DNA of 64,000 bases from the NCBI RefSeq assembly GCF_900177515.1, contig NZ_FXAK01000002.1, positions 414,001 through 478,000 on the forward strand, given 5' to 3'. The notes below the pieces were generated by a model, which saw only the letters and a program-made list of their open reading frames with translations, had not been told where the DNA came from and ran no database searches. Source of the DNA: Azospirillum oryzae. Its GTDB lineage: Bacteria > Pseudomonadota > Alphaproteobacteria > Azospirillales > Azospirillaceae. The stretch's first letter is position 1. Every line of letters begins with the position of its first letter. Position numbers and translations under genes: made by a program. Shown in pieces: positions 20,078-30,958 of this stretch.

Positions 20078-20339
20078 GCTCGCGCGGACTCCCTGGCGGA
20101 CGATTGGGCCGGACCGGTGGGTTACAGGTCGGGACGGACGCTAGCACGCCTCGCCCAGCCCTGGGAATTTGCCACTCCCGTTCGTGGCGTTGCAGTGCAA
20201 AAACTTACTCGTCCGGCGATCCAGGCGGAGATATGTACGGATGCCCGACCGGCCGGCCGTCGCGCGGCAGCCTATCGTCAACGGAAGGTCGCGCGGCATG
20301 CGGCCTTCGACAACGCAGGCGGTCAATCGGGAGGGCAGC

Positions 20340-21149
20340 ATGTTCGAAGGCGATCGGTCCGGCAATTACGGCGGCAATTACGGCGGCGGTCATGGTGGGC
20401 ACCATGGCAACGGCTGGGGCCACTGGAAGGGGCATGGCAGGGGGCATGACCATCATGGCGATGGTGACGGCGGGGGTGCCTACGAGGGGCTCTATGTCGT
20501 CGATGTCCAGGGTACCATCGACCTGCCCGTCCCCTTCCTGGACGAGGCGGTGCAGACCGGCGACCCGTTCCGCATGACGGTGGCGATGCTGTTCGACGAT
20601 CCCGTCGTCACCACCGACGACACCAGCTTCCGGCGCTATTTCGACGACCAGCCCAACAAGTTGCTTCTGTCGGTGCAGGTCGGCGACAGCGAGGTGGAGC
20701 ATGTGGTGGAGGCCACCGTCCATCCCGACGACGGCACCACGCTGGTGATCGGCGACGACACGCTCTACCGCGAATTCCTGGTGATCCCGGAGCCGCCGCG
20801 GACGCCGGAGGATCTGCTCTCCGTCATCGCCGCCGGCACCTCGACCGATCCGGCCAACGGACAGGAGGTTTGGCTGCGGGCGCAAATCAATGTGACCGAT
20901 CCCACAGGCGCCATGATCGACGACCTGAACCTGGAGGACAGCGCCACCTTCGTCCCGCCGCCCGACAGTGAATCGGTGGCGAATTTCTCCCGCTTCCGCG
21001 AGGGACCGATCAATTTCGACGCCAACCTCTATGGCATCGTCACCTCGGTCTCGCTGAACAGCATCGACCCGACCGACGTGTTCTCGGCGGACAGCCTCGC
21101 GGCTATCGGCTATCCGCTCCAGACCGGTGGCGGCTGTTTCGCCGCCTGA
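20340..21149 (+). CDS. Hypothetical protein with Gly/His-rich N-terminus
   Basis: The ATG at 20340 follows GGAGGGCAGC and gives a 269-residue protein. Residues 1-50 are very rich in Gly, His, Asn and Trp (MFEGDRSGNYGGNYGGGHGG and similar), a composition that could bind metal or be disordered. The rest (about 55-269) is acidic, has many beta-type segments, repeats of D-D-T-like turns and ends in GGGCFAA. No signal peptide, membrane segment or known domain is evident. I do not recognise the family. It is divergent from lysR and convergent with gcl. Confidence 0.75.
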   Translation: MFEGDRSGNYGGNYGGGHGGHHGNGWGHWKGHGRGHDHHGDGDGGGAYEGLYVVDVQGTIDLPVPFLDEAVQTGDPFRMTVAMLFDDPVVTTDDTSFRRYFDDQPNKLLLSVQVGDSEVEHVVEATVHPDDGTTLVIGDDTLYREFLVIPEPPRTPEDLLSVIAAGTSTDPANGQEVWLRAQINVTDPTGAMIDDLNLEDSATFVPPPDSESVANFSRFREGPINFDANLYGIVTSVSLNSIDPTDVFSADSLAAIGYPLQTGGGCFAA

Positions 21150-21173
21150 TGGGCGACCGGCCCGAAAAACGCA

Positions 21174-21199
21174 AAAGGCGCGCCGCCGGGCGCGCCTTT
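21174..21199. terminator. Bidirectional terminator between the Gly/His-rich gene and gcl
   Basis: Arms 21174-21184 and 21189-21199 form a perfect 11-bp stem with A residues on the left and T residues on the right, so it can act on both converging genes. Confidence 0.75.
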
Positions 21200-21220
21200 C
21201 GCTTTGAGAAGACCGGCCGT

Positions 21221-22990
<1,770 letters not shown>

Positions 22991-23114
22991 CGCTCGACTC
23001 CTCACCAAACGCGATTATTCCTGAGGACAGCTAAGCGCGCGGATGGTGGGTACGGCAAATCAACGGGTTGCCTTTTCCACAGGCTGGAAAGCGGCGCGAA
23101 GGGGGGAGAGCGCG

Positions 23115-23465
23115 TCAGCTGCCGCGATAGGTGGAATAGGCCCAGGGCGAAACCAGCAGCGGCACATGGTAATGCTGGGACGCATCCTTGATGCCGAAGC
23201 GCAGCGGCACCTCGTCGATGAAGTCCGGGCCGTCGCCGGAGATGGCGCCGACGCGGCGGAAATATTCGCCGGCCATGAACAGCAGCTCATAGCGTCCGGG
23301 TTTGAAATCCTCGCCCTGGAGCGCCGGGGCATCGAGCCGACCGTCGGCGTTCGTTGTGAACTCGCCGAGAATGACGCCGGTGTCGAGCGCCGTCAGGCGG
23401 ATGCGCATGCCCGGCGCCGGACGCCCGGCGGCGATGTCGAGGACGTGGGTGGTGAGGCGGCCCAT
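23115..23465 (-). CDS. uraH: 5-Hydroxyisourate hydrolase
   Basis: The 116-residue transthyretin-like enzyme opens 5-hydroxyisourate to OHCU in uric acid breakdown. It starts MGRLTTHVLDIAAGRPAPGM, includes the segments TNADGRLD and HYHVPLLVSPWAYSTY, and ends in the diagnostic tetrapeptide YRGS. The start at 23465 fits the family; an upstream ATG would add 25 unconserved residues. It is divergent from puuE, with a 182-bp shared promoter region, and together with uraD it covers the steps after urate oxidase. Confidence 0.95.
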   Translation of the reverse strand: MGRLTTHVLDIAAGRPAPGMRIRLTALDTGVILGEFTTNADGRLDAPALQGEDFKPGRYELLFMAGEYFRRVGAISGDGPDFIDEVPLRFGIKDASQHYHVPLLVSPWAYSTYRGS

Positions 23466-23647
23466 GGCTTTGCGGTCTCCGGGACGATGCATCTCTGGAT
23501 GCCGCAGCTTAAGCCCAACCGCCCTCCCCTGCCCACCCACCGAAATCCGGAAACTGTCTTCAGCCCCGCGCCCAATCCGCCGATTGAACCCCCTGCCGCC
23601 AATGGCTTAGCGTATGTCCCGCTTCGACCGCAGCGAGCGAGACGACG

Positions 23648-24577
23648 ATGACCGACAGCGCCCAACCCCAGGGCTATCCCCGCGACATGATCGGCTACGG
23701 CGCCACCCCGCCGCAGGCCAACTGGCCGGGCGGCGCCCGGGTGGCCGTTCAGTTCGTCATCAATTACGAGGAGGGCGGCGAGAACTGCGTCCTCCACGGC
23801 GACGCCGCGTCGGAGGCCTTCCTGTCGGAGATCGTCGGCGCCCAGCCGATTCCCGGCGCCCGCCACATGAACATGGAGTCGATCTACGAATACGGCTCCC
23901 GCGCCGGTTTCTGGCGGCTGCACCGCCTGTTCACCGAGCGCAACCTGCCGGTCACCGTCTATGGCGTCGCCATGGCGCTGGAGCGCAATCCAGAGGTGGT
24001 CGCCGCGATGAAGGCCGCCGGGTGGGAGATCGCCACCCATGGCTGGCGCTGGATCGACTATCAGCATCTGCCGCCCGAGGTAGAGCGCGAACACATGCTG
24101 CGCGCCATCGATGTCCACACCCGCGTGACCGGCTCCCGCCCGCTCGGCTGGTATCTCGGGCGCTGCAGCCCCAACACCTGGCGGCTGGTCGCCGAGGAGG
24201 GCGGCTTCGTCTACAACGCCGATTCCTATGCCGACGACCTGCCCTATTGGGACGACAGCCATGGCCGGCCGCAGTTGATCGTGCCCTACACGCTCGACGC
24301 CAACGACATGCGCTTCGCCACCAACCAGGGCTTCAACAGCGGCGACCAGTTTTTCGCCTATCTGAAGGACAGCTTCGACACGCTCTATGCGGAGGGGGAG
24401 ACGGCGCCGAAGATGATGTCCATCGGCCTGCATTGCCGTCTGGTCGGCCGGCCGGGCCGCGCGGCGGCGCTGGCGCGCTTCCTCGACTATGTGCGCAGCC
24501 ATGACAAGGCGTGGGTGGCGACCCGGCTCGACATCGCCCGCCACTGGATCGCCGAACACCCCTACGTAGCGAAGTGA
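23648..24577 (+). CDS. puuE: Allantoinase PuuE (polysaccharide-deacetylase fold)
   Basis: The 309-residue protein belongs to the metal-independent PuuE family that hydrolyses allantoin to allantoate. Segments typical of the family include NYEEGGENCVLHGD, NMESIYEYGSRAGFWRLHRL, ATHGWRWIDYQ and NADSYADDLPYW. It precedes uraD by 8 bp on the same strand, so the order allantoinase then OHCU decarboxylase is an operon. The neighbouring divergent uraH completes a uricolytic set. Allantoate breakdown enzymes and urate oxidase are not in this window. Confidence 0.94.
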   Translation: MTDSAQPQGYPRDMIGYGATPPQANWPGGARVAVQFVINYEEGGENCVLHGDAASEAFLSEIVGAQPIPGARHMNMESIYEYGSRAGFWRLHRLFTERNLPVTVYGVAMALERNPEVVAAMKAAGWEIATHGWRWIDYQHLPPEVEREHMLRAIDVHTRVTGSRPLGWYLGRCSPNTWRLVAEEGGFVYNADSYADDLPYWDDSHGRPQLIVPYTLDANDMRFATNQGFNSGDQFFAYLKDSFDTLYAEGETAPKMMSIGLHCRLVGRPGRAAALARFLDYVRSHDKAWVATRLDIARHWIAEHPYVAK

Positions 24578-24585
24578 GAGCGCAG

Positions 24586-25098
24586 ATGCCCTACAGCCTG
24601 GACGATCTGAACCGGATGGACCGCGCCGCCTTCGTCGCGGCGTTGGGCGCGGTGTTCGAGGAAAGCCCCTGGGTGGCCGAAGCCGCCTGGGACCAGCGCC
24701 CCTTCGCCGATGCGGCCGGCCTGCGTGCGGCGATGACCGGCATCGTCCGGAATGCCGGGACGGAGCGGCAGCGCGCGCTGATCCTCGCCCACCCCGACCT
24801 CGCCGACCGCGCCAGCCGCCCGGCCACCCTGACCGCCTTTTCCCAGACCGAACAGGCGAAGGCGGGCTTGAACGAACTGACAGAGGCGGAGGCGCAGGAA
24901 CAGCGCAACCTGAACTGCGCCTATCGCGAACGCTTCGGCTTCCCCTTCATTATGGCGGTGCGCTTCAGCAGCAAACAGGAAATCCTGGCGGCGATGCGCG
25001 AGCGCGTGGCGAACGAGCCGGAGGTGGAGTTCGGCCGGGCGCTGGAGGAGATCTACAAGATCGCGGGGTTCCGGCTGGACGATCTGGTGGTGGGGTAG
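24586..25098 (+). CDS. uraD: OHCU decarboxylase
   Basis: This 170-residue all-helical enzyme decarboxylates 2-oxo-4-hydroxy-4-carboxy-5-ureidoimidazoline to S-allantoin. Family landmarks are the segments AHPDLADRA, SQTEQAKAGLNELT and RFGFPFIMAV. The ATG at 24586 is 8 bp after the puuE stop. A bidirectional terminator follows at 25125-25156. Confidence 0.95.
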   Translation: MPYSLDDLNRMDRAAFVAALGAVFEESPWVAEAAWDQRPFADAAGLRAAMTGIVRNAGTERQRALILAHPDLADRASRPATLTAFSQTEQAKAGLNELTEAEAQEQRNLNCAYRERFGFPFIMAVRFSSKQEILAAMRERVANEPEVEFGRALEEIYKIAGFRLDDLVVG

Positions 25099-25124
25099 CG
25101 CCGGCCTACATCTCTCCAAAAAGA

Positions 25125-25156
25125 AAGCGCGCCGCCCCAGCCGGAGCGGCGCGCTT
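25125..25156. terminator. Bidirectional terminator between uraD and pntB
   Basis: Arms 25125-25135 and 25146-25156 form a perfect 11-bp GC-rich stem with a 10-nt loop and A-rich sequence on the left side. It lies between two convergent genes. Confidence 0.7.
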
Positions 25157-25175
25157 CATTACCGAACAACCTTCG

Positions 25176-26570
25176 TTACGCTTCCATCGCCTTGACCACC
25201 TCTTCGGTGACCTTCTTCGCATCACCGAACAGCATCATCGTATTCGGCCGGAAGAACAGCTCGTTCTCGACACCGGCATAGCCCGCCGCCATGCCGCGCT
25301 TGATGAAGAACACCGTCTTGGCCTTCTCCACGTCGAGGATCGGCATGCCGTAGATGGCGCTCGACGGATCGGTCTTGGCGGCCGGGTTGGTCACGTCGTT
25401 GGCGCCGATGACGAAGGCCACATCCGCCGTGCCGAAGTCGCGGTTGATGTCCTCCAACTCGAACACCTCGTCGTAGGGCACGTTGGCCTCGGCCAGCAGC
25501 ACGTTCATGTGACCGGGCATGCGGCCCGCCACCGGGTGGATGGCGTACTTCACGTCGACGCCCTCATGCTTCAGCGCATCGGACATCTCGCGCAGGGCAT
25601 GCTGCGCCTGGGCAACGGCCATGCCATATCCCGGCACCACGATCACCGACTGGGCGTTCTTCATGATGTAGGCGGCATCCTCGGCCGAGCCGGCCTTGAC
25701 GCTGCCCTGCGGACCCTTGGCCTCGCCGCCCGCCGCGGCACTCTCGCCACCAAAACCACCGAGCACGACGTTGAAGATCGAGCGGTTCATGCCCTTGCAC
25801 ATGATGTAGGACAGGATCGCGCCCGAGGAGCCCACCAGCGCGCCGGTGATGATCAGCAGGTTGTTCTGCAGGGTGAAGCCGATGCCGCAGGCCGCCCAGC
25901 CCGAATAGCTGTTCAGCATCGAGATCACCACCGGCATGTCGGCGCCGCCGATCGGCAGGATCAGCAGGAAGCCCAGGGCAAGGGCGACCGCCACGATCAG
26001 CCACATCGCCGCATCGGCGTTCGACTGCACCAGCCAGAGGATCAGCACCACCGTCAGCACGCCCAGCGCCGCGTTCAGCGGGTGCTGCATCGGGAACACC
26101 AGCGGCTTGCCGGTGACCAGACCCTGCAGCTTGGCGAAGGCGACGATGGAGCCGGTGAAGGTGATCGCACCGACCGCCGTGCCCAGCGCCATCTCGACCA
26201 GCGAGCCCTTGGCGATGGCGCCGCGGACACCGATGCCGTAGGCCTCCGGCGAGTAGAAGGCAGCGAGCGCCACGAAGACGGCGGCCAGACCGACCAGCGA
26301 GTGGAAGGCGGCGACCAGTTGGGGCAGCGCCGTCATTTCGATCTTCTTGGCGACGACGTAGCCGATGGCGCCGCCGATGGCGATGCCCAGCACGATCATC
26401 CAATAGGACTGGACGATGGGCGAGGCCAGCGTGGTCAGGATGGCGATGGTCATGCCGACCATGCCGTAGATGTTGCCCTGGCGCGAGGTCTCCGGGCTGG
26501 ACAGCCCGCGCAGCGCCATGATGAAGCAGATGGAGGCCGCCAGATAGAGAAGGGCCGACAAGGTTTCCAT
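25176..26570 (-). CDS. pntB: NAD(P) transhydrogenase beta subunit
   Basis: PntB forms part of the proton-translocating transhydrogenase of the inner membrane, which makes NADPH from NADH using the proton motive force. The 464-residue protein has eight to nine membrane helices in its first 270 residues. The NADP-binding domain III follows, with VVPGYGMAVAQAQHALREM, HPVAGRMPGHMNVLLAEANV and a GANDVTNPAA motif. It starts 4 bp after pntAB and ends the minus-strand row that begins with the panE-like gene. In the oxalate context it would supply NADPH for reduction steps. Confidence 0.96.
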   Translation of the reverse strand: METLSALLYLAASICFIMALRGLSSPETSRQGNIYGMVGMTIAILTTLASPIVQSYWMIVLGIAIGGAIGYVVAKKIEMTALPQLVAAFHSLVGLAAVFVALAAFYSPEAYGIGVRGAIAKGSLVEMALGTAVGAITFTGSIVAFAKLQGLVTGKPLVFPMQHPLNAALGVLTVVLILWLVQSNADAAMWLIVAVALALGFLLILPIGGADMPVVISMLNSYSGWAACGIGFTLQNNLLIITGALVGSSGAILSYIMCKGMNRSIFNVVLGGFGGESAAAGGEAKGPQGSVKAGSAEDAAYIMKNAQSVIVVPGYGMAVAQAQHALREMSDALKHEGVDVKYAIHPVAGRMPGHMNVLLAEANVPYDEVFELEDINRDFGTADVAFVIGANDVTNPAAKTDPSSAIYGMPILDVEKAKTVFFIKRGMAAGYAGVENELFFRPNTMMLFGDAKKVTEEVVKAMEA

Positions 26571-26574
26571 GGTC

Positions 26575-26994
26575 TTACTTGCCCTTCTTCTTGAACATGG
26601 AGAGCATGCGCTGGGTCACGAGGAAGCCGCCGAAGATGTTGACGGACGCCAGGATGACGGCGAGGAAGCCCAGGACCTTGGAGAAGCCGAACCCGGCGGG
26701 TCCGGCGGCGATCAGGGCGCCGACGATGATGACCGACGATACGGCGTTGGTGACCGCCATCAGCGGCGAGTGCAGGGCCGGGGTGACGCGCCAGACGACG
26801 TAATAGCCGACGAAGCAGGCGAGAACGAGCACCGTCAGGCCGGTGACGAAGAAGCTGCCATGGCCGCCGGCGGCCTCGGTGACGGGCTGAGCGCTGTGCG
26901 CGACCTGGGCGGCGAGCATATCGACCTGATTGCTCAGGTTCGCCAGGGTTTCACGGAATGCGGCGATGTTGCTTGCGGGATCCGGGTGTTCCAT
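26575..26994 (-). CDS. pntAB: NAD(P) transhydrogenase alpha subunit, membrane part
   Basis: This 139-residue protein corresponds to domain II of the alpha chain, encoded separately as in Rhodospirillum rubrum. It has a soluble N-terminus of about 45 residues and three membrane helices ([20 protein letters not shown], then [12 protein letters not shown] and [20 protein letters not shown]). It starts 13 bp after pntAA, with a GGAGG site, and is followed by pntB after 4 bp. Confidence 0.95.
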   Translation of the reverse strand: MEHPDPASNIAAFRETLANLSNQVDMLAAQVAHSAQPVTEAAGGHGSFFVTGLTVLVLACFVGYYVVWRVTPALHSPLMAVTNAVSSVIIVGALIAAGPAGFGFSKVLGFLAVILASVNIFGGFLVTQRMLSMFKKKGK

Positions 26995-27007
26995 GGGATC
27001 CGCCTCC

Positions 27008-28177
27008 TCACGCGGGTTGCGCTTCGCGGGCGTCCGCGAAGGCAGGATGCACGATGGCGCCGTCGCGGGTCAGCGCGATGGCCTTGACGATCTCGTCGTC
27101 CCAGTTGACGGCCACGCCCGTTTCCTTGCCATGCAAGGACGTCAGCAGCGCCAGCAGGTTCTTGGCGTACAAGAGCGAAGCGCTCTCGGCGATGCGGCTG
27201 GCGTAGTTGGCATGGCCGACGATCTTCACGCCGTTGGCCGTGGTCACCACCTCGCCCAGCTTGGCGCCCTCGACGTTGCCGCCCTGCTCCACCGCCAGAT
27301 CGATGATGACCGAGCCCGGCTTCATCGACGCCACATGCTCCGCCGTCACCAGGATCGGCGCCTTGCGGCCGGGGATCAGCGCGGTGGTGATGACGATGTC
27401 CTGCTTCTTGATGTGCTCGGCGACCAGAGCGGCCTGCTGGCGCTTGTAGTCGTCCGACATCTCCTTGGCGTAGCCGCCGGCGGTCTCCGCCTGCTTGAAC
27501 TCGTCATTCTCGACGGCGACGAAGCTGCCGCCCAGCGACTGCACCTGCTCCTTCACCGCCGGGCGCACGTCGGTGGCCGAGACGATGGCGCCGAGACGCT
27601 TGGCGGTGGCGATGGCCTGCAGGCCGGCGACGCCGACGCCCATGATGAAGGCGCGCGCCGGCGGAACGGTGCCGGCGGCTGTCATCATCATCGGGAAGGC
27701 GCGGCCATACTCCGAAGCGGCATCGACGACGGCCTTGTAGCCGGCGAGGTTGGCCTGGGAGGACAGCACGTCCATGACCTGGGCGCGGGTGATGCGCGGC
27801 ATGAACTCCATGGCGAAGGCGTTCACGCCGGCATCGGCGTAGGCCTTCACATGGTCGCGGCTGTTGTGGGGGTTGAGGATGGCGAACAGCAGCGCGCCCT
27901 TGCGCATCAGCGAAAGTTCGTCCACGTCCCCTTCGGCGGCGATCAGCGGGCGCTGCACCTTCAGCACGATGTCGGCATCGGCCAGCGCCGACGCCTCGTC
28001 GGCGGCGATGGACGCCCCCGCCGCCTCATAGGCCGCGTCGGTGATGCTGGAGCCGAGACCGGCCCCGCTCTCCACCACCACGTCCAGACCGAGAGTTTTG
28101 AATTTCTTGACGGTTTCGGGAGACGCGGCGACGCGGCGCTCGCCCGGGCGGCGCTCCCTGGGTATCGCGATCTTCAT
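27008..28177 (-). CDS. pntAA: NAD(P) transhydrogenase alpha subunit, NAD-binding part
   Basis: The 389-residue soluble domain I binds NAD(H). It starts [20 protein letters not shown], contains [20 protein letters not shown] (Rossmann loop) and [15 protein letters not shown]. The split into separate pntAA and pntAB genes is typical of Rhodospirillales. It follows the CBS-domain gene by 153 bp. No operator copy was found in that gap, so the pnt genes may be transcribed from the panE promoter as part of one long transcript. Confidence 0.95.
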   Translation of the reverse strand: MKIAIPRERRPGERRVAASPETVKKFKTLGLDVVVESGAGLGSSITDAAYEAAGASIAADEASALADADIVLKVQRPLIAAEGDVDELSLMRKGALLFAILNPHNSRDHVKAYADAGVNAFAMEFMPRITRAQVMDVLSSQANLAGYKAVVDAASEYGRAFPMMMTAAGTVPPARAFIMGVGVAGLQAIATAKRLGAIVSATDVRPAVKEQVQSLGGSFVAVENDEFKQAETAGGYAKEMSDDYKRQQAALVAEHIKKQDIVITTALIPGRKAPILVTAEHVASMKPGSVIIDLAVEQGGNVEGAKLGEVVTTANGVKIVGHANYASRIAESASLLYAKNLLALLTSLHGKETGVAVNWDDEIVKAIALTRDGAIVHPAFADAREAQPA

Positions 28178-28330
28178 GTCGTTTGCTTTCGAAGGCCGGC
28201 CATGGCGGCGGGCAGAATCCACCCGCTTCCGGATCGGGGCCGGATCCGTGCTGGATCTGGGCGGGCAAGCGCCGAAGCGGCAAAGTCGGGCGGGCCGGCA
28301 ACCGGCTTGCGCCGGCCCCACCGGCACCGG

Positions 28331-28816
28331 TCACTGGTTGGCGACGACCGGGAAGTCCCAGCTTTCGGCGGCCGAGGCCGCGATGGGCAGTTCGCCAGCC
28401 GGCAGATTGTCCGCCGGCAGCTCTTCCAACTGGCGGCGGATCAGGTCGCGGACGCTGACGACGCCGACCAGGGTCGTGCCCTCCAGCACCGGGACATGGC
28501 GGATGCCGTGCTCGTCCATCAGGCTCAGCACATGGCGCACCGAATCCGACGGGCTGCAGCAATAGGGATCGCGCGTCATCAGCCCCGAGACCGCCTGATC
28601 CAGGATGCCCGGTCCACGATCAACCAGCGCGCGGACCACGTCGCGCTCGGAAATGACGCCGACCACCGTGTTGCCTTCGGTGCGGCAGACGTCCTTGACC
28701 ACCAGCGCGCCGGTGTTCTCCGCCTTCATCAGGCGCAGTGCGGTGGCGACCGTCTCGTTGATGCGCACCATGCCGATGCGCGTGCCCTTCTTGCGGAGAA
28801 TGTCCTCGACCTTCAT
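28331..28816 (-). CDS. CBS-pair regulatory protein, first paralogue
   Basis: The 161-residue protein consists of two CBS motifs (about residues 8-65 and 75-130), which usually bind adenosyl ligands such as AMP, ATP or NADH and regulate a partner protein. Landmarks are NETVATALRLMKAENTGALV, GVISERDVVRAL, SPSDSVRHVLSLMDEHGIRH and GVVSVRDLIRRQ. A strong ribosome site precedes the ATG at 28816. It lies between the panE-like gene (77 bp upstream) and pntAA. A clear paralogue is encoded at 34150-34608, also in the oxalate region, and the two start almost identically (MKVEDILR and MKVEHILR). The partner is unknown. Confidence 0.9.
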   Translation of the reverse strand: MKVEDILRKKGTRIGMVRINETVATALRLMKAENTGALVVKDVCRTEGNTVVGVISERDVVRALVDRGPGILDQAVSGLMTRDPYCCSPSDSVRHVLSLMDEHGIRHVPVLEGTTLVGVVSVRDLIRRQLEELPADNLPAGELPIAASAAESWDFPVVANQ

Positions 28817-28893
28817 GACGCTCCTCCCCCTGTTCGATGCGGCCGGCCCCGTGAACCTTTCGGGTTCGACGCCGGCCGCGCCACCTGCCTTGT

Positions 28894-29925
28894 TTAGTGG
28901 ACCGCGACCACTTCCGGTGCGGCAGCGGGAGCCGCCGCGGGCTGCGGCCGGCTGTAGCAGCCGGCGTTCTCGCCCCGCTGCTTCACCAGCGCCAGCACCA
29001 CGTCTATGGTCGGCGTCGGCACGCCCACCATGCGGCCCATCTCCTGCACCACCGACAGCAGCGGATCGATCTCCATCGGCCGGCCGCGCTCCAGGTCCTG
29101 CAGCATGGAGGTCTTGTGCGCGCCCACCGCGGCGGCGCCGTTGATGCGGCGCTCCACGTCGACGCGGAAATGGACGCCCAGCCTGTCGCCGATGTCCTTG
29201 GCCTCCAGCATCATCGCCTTGGCGACGGCGCGGGTGTCCGGATCGCCGCAGATGCCTTCCAGCGTGCCGTGGGTCAGCGCGCTGATCGGGTTGAAGCACA
29301 GGTTGCCCCACAGCTTCAGCCAGATCTCGTCGCGGATTCGGTCGAGCACGGGGGCGCGCAGGCCGCCGGCCTCCATCGCCTTGGACAGGGCGACCACGCG
29401 CTCCGACTTCGAGCCGTCGGGTTCGCCGAGCGAGAACTTGTCGCCATAGACATGCTGGATGACGCCGGGCTCCACCACCTCGGTCGCCGGATAGACGACG
29501 CAGCCGATGGCGCGCTGCGGACCGAGACCGTTCCACTGGACCGCACCCGGATCGACCGTCTCCAGGGTGCGGCCGTCGAATTCGCCGCCGGTGCCGTGGA
29601 AATACCAATAGGGGATGCCGTTGACCGCGGTGACGACGGCGGTGTCGTCACCCAGCAGCGGTTGCATCGCGGGCACGACACCGGGGACGGAGTGGGCCTT
29701 CAGCGCGATGATGACATAGTCTTGCGGGCCGAGCTCGGCCGGGTTGTCGGTGCAACGGGGGTGGACGACGGTCTTCTCCTCCCCCATCAGCAAGGTGACG
29801 CCGTTCTCGCGCATCGCCGCCAGATGCGCACCGCGCGCCACCAGACTGACTTCGGCACCCGCCTGGTGCAGGCGCACGCCGAGATAGCCGCCGATGGCCC
29901 CGGATCCGTAGATGCAGATCTTCAT
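28894..29925 (-). CDS. PanE-family NADPH reductase, probable oxalyl-CoA reductase
   Basis: The 343-residue protein has the ketopantoate-reductase fold: Rossmann loop YGSGAIGGYLG at residue 6, K204 in EIWLKLWGNLCFNP (the catalytic Lys position of PanE) and E285 in RGRPMEIDPL. By homology alone it would be called 2-dehydropantoate 2-reductase. In Methylobacterium extorquens AM1 a PanE homologue encoded with the oxalate genes (PanE2) was shown to reduce oxalyl-CoA to glyoxylate. The same context applies here: two oxlT genes, oxc-frc and gcl are nearby, and pnt genes follow directly. I therefore infer oxalyl-CoA reductase, though true PanE activity cannot be excluded. A TGGTATACCA operator lies upstream at 30072. 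The Pro/Ala-rich tail is probably unstructured. Confidence 0.85.
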   Translation of the reverse strand: MKICIYGSGAIGGYLGVRLHQAGAEVSLVARGAHLAAMRENGVTLLMGEEKTVVHPRCTDNPAELGPQDYVIIALKAHSVPGVVPAMQPLLGDDTAVVTAVNGIPYWYFHGTGGEFDGRTLETVDPGAVQWNGLGPQRAIGCVVYPATEVVEPGVIQHVYGDKFSLGEPDGSKSERVVALSKAMEAGGLRAPVLDRIRDEIWLKLWGNLCFNPISALTHGTLEGICGDPDTRAVAKAMMLEAKDIGDRLGVHFRVDVERRINGAAAVGAHKTSMLQDLERGRPMEIDPLLSVVQEMGRMVGVPTPTIDVVLALVKQRGENAGCYSRPQPAAAPAAAPEVVAVH

Positions 29926-30071
29926 GCCGGATTCCCCTCTCCCCCGATTTCACTTTTTGAATGCTGTGGGGCTGGACGACGCCAGCCTGCCCACACCGGC
30001 CGCATCCATCGGCAGACCGGTTGCTTTGCAGCGGCATCCAACAGTCTGTCGCGCAAACTGTGTTTGGAGTT

Positions 30072-30092
30072 TGGTATACCACATACCGTATG
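30072..30092. promoter_or_regulatory. Predicted GntR operator upstream of the panE-like gene
   Basis: A perfect TGGTATACCA palindrome (30072-30081) is followed at once by CATACCGTATG, a second similar half-site pair. It lies about 150 bp upstream of the panE-like start and downstream of the tauE stop, so it most likely controls the panE-CBS-pnt row. Confidence 0.65.
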
Positions 30093-30154
30093 TCAATGCG
30101 GAATGTGGGGGGTTGCGGCAGAAGATTGCGGATCCGGGCGCCTACCCGATCGAA

Positions 30155-30898
30155 TCAGGCTCCTTTCGCAAAGAAGTAGAGGGTCAGCGCCGTTCCGATG
30201 ATGACCACCAGCGTTTTCAACAGCTTCGGGTCGACCCGCTTGGCCCCCATGGCGCCGGCATAGCCGCCGGCCACCGCCGCGACCGCCATGGCCAGCGTTT
30301 CCGGCCAGGACACGGCTCCGGCGACGATGAAGGTCCCGACCGCCGCGGCGTTCATCAGCATCGCCAGCAACAGCCGCAGCCCGTTCATGGCGTGGATGTC
30401 GCGCAGCCCGAACAGGGTCAGCGCCGCCAGCATCAGGAAGCCGATGCCGCCGCCGAAATAGCCGCCATAGATCGAGATCACGAATTGCACCACCAGCACG
30501 CTGCGCCCGCCCAGCCGCAGCCTGGACACGATTCCGGGTGCATAGGCGCCGACGGCGAAGACGGCGGTGGCGAACAGCAGCAGCCACGGCACGAAGCGCG
30601 CGAACACCGCATTCGGCGTCAGCAGAAGAAGCAGCGCGCCGATCAGCCCGCCGACAAGGCTGAGTGCGGCGAAGACCGGAACATTCACCTGCCCGCCGGC
30701 CGCGATCTCCCGCCGGTAGGCCCAGCTGCTGGCGGCCTGTCCGGGAAACAGCGCCACCGTGCTGGTGGCATTGGCGGCGACCGGCGCCACCCCGGCGAAC
30801 AGCAGGGCCGGAAAGGTGATGAAGGCGCCGCCGCCGGCAACGGCATTCAATGCGCCCGAGGAAAAAGCCGCCAGCATCAGGACGACGATACCCAGCAT
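30155..30898 (-). CDS. TauE/SafE-family membrane permease
   Basis: The 247-residue protein has seven to eight membrane helices and the family's GGGxF/Y motifs (LNAVAGGGAFITFPALLFAG near the start and YGGYFGGGIGFLMLAALTLF in the middle). Members export or import sulfonates, sulfite, sulfur-containing or other small organic anions. Here it lies between the panE-like gene and oxlT1 in the same direction as both. A perfect 18-bp palindrome sits 42 bp upstream of its start. A role in moving a small organic acid or anion fits the context but is not proven. Confidence 0.88.
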   Translation of the reverse strand: MLGIVVLMLAAFSSGALNAVAGGGAFITFPALLFAGVAPVAANATSTVALFPGQAASSWAYRREIAAGGQVNVPVFAALSLVGGLIGALLLLLTPNAVFARFVPWLLLFATAVFAVGAYAPGIVSRLRLGGRSVLVVQFVISIYGGYFGGGIGFLMLAALTLFGLRDIHAMNGLRLLLAMLMNAAAVGTFIVAGAVSWPETLAMAVAAVAGGYAGAMGAKRVDPKLLKTLVVIIGTALTLYFFAKGA

Positions 30899-30940
30899 GA
30901 TCGATCCACCCCTTCCGATCGGTGTTGACGGTGCAAACCG

Positions 30941-30958
30941 TATTCTGTATACAGAATA
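30941..30958. promoter_or_regulatory. 18-bp palindromic operator upstream of the tauE-like gene
   Basis: TATTCTGTATACAGAATA is a perfect 18-bp palindrome centred 51 bp upstream of the permease start. Its TGTATACA core resembles GntR/FCD operators but differs from the TGGTATACCA form elsewhere in the region, so a different regulator may bind it. Confidence 0.6.
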
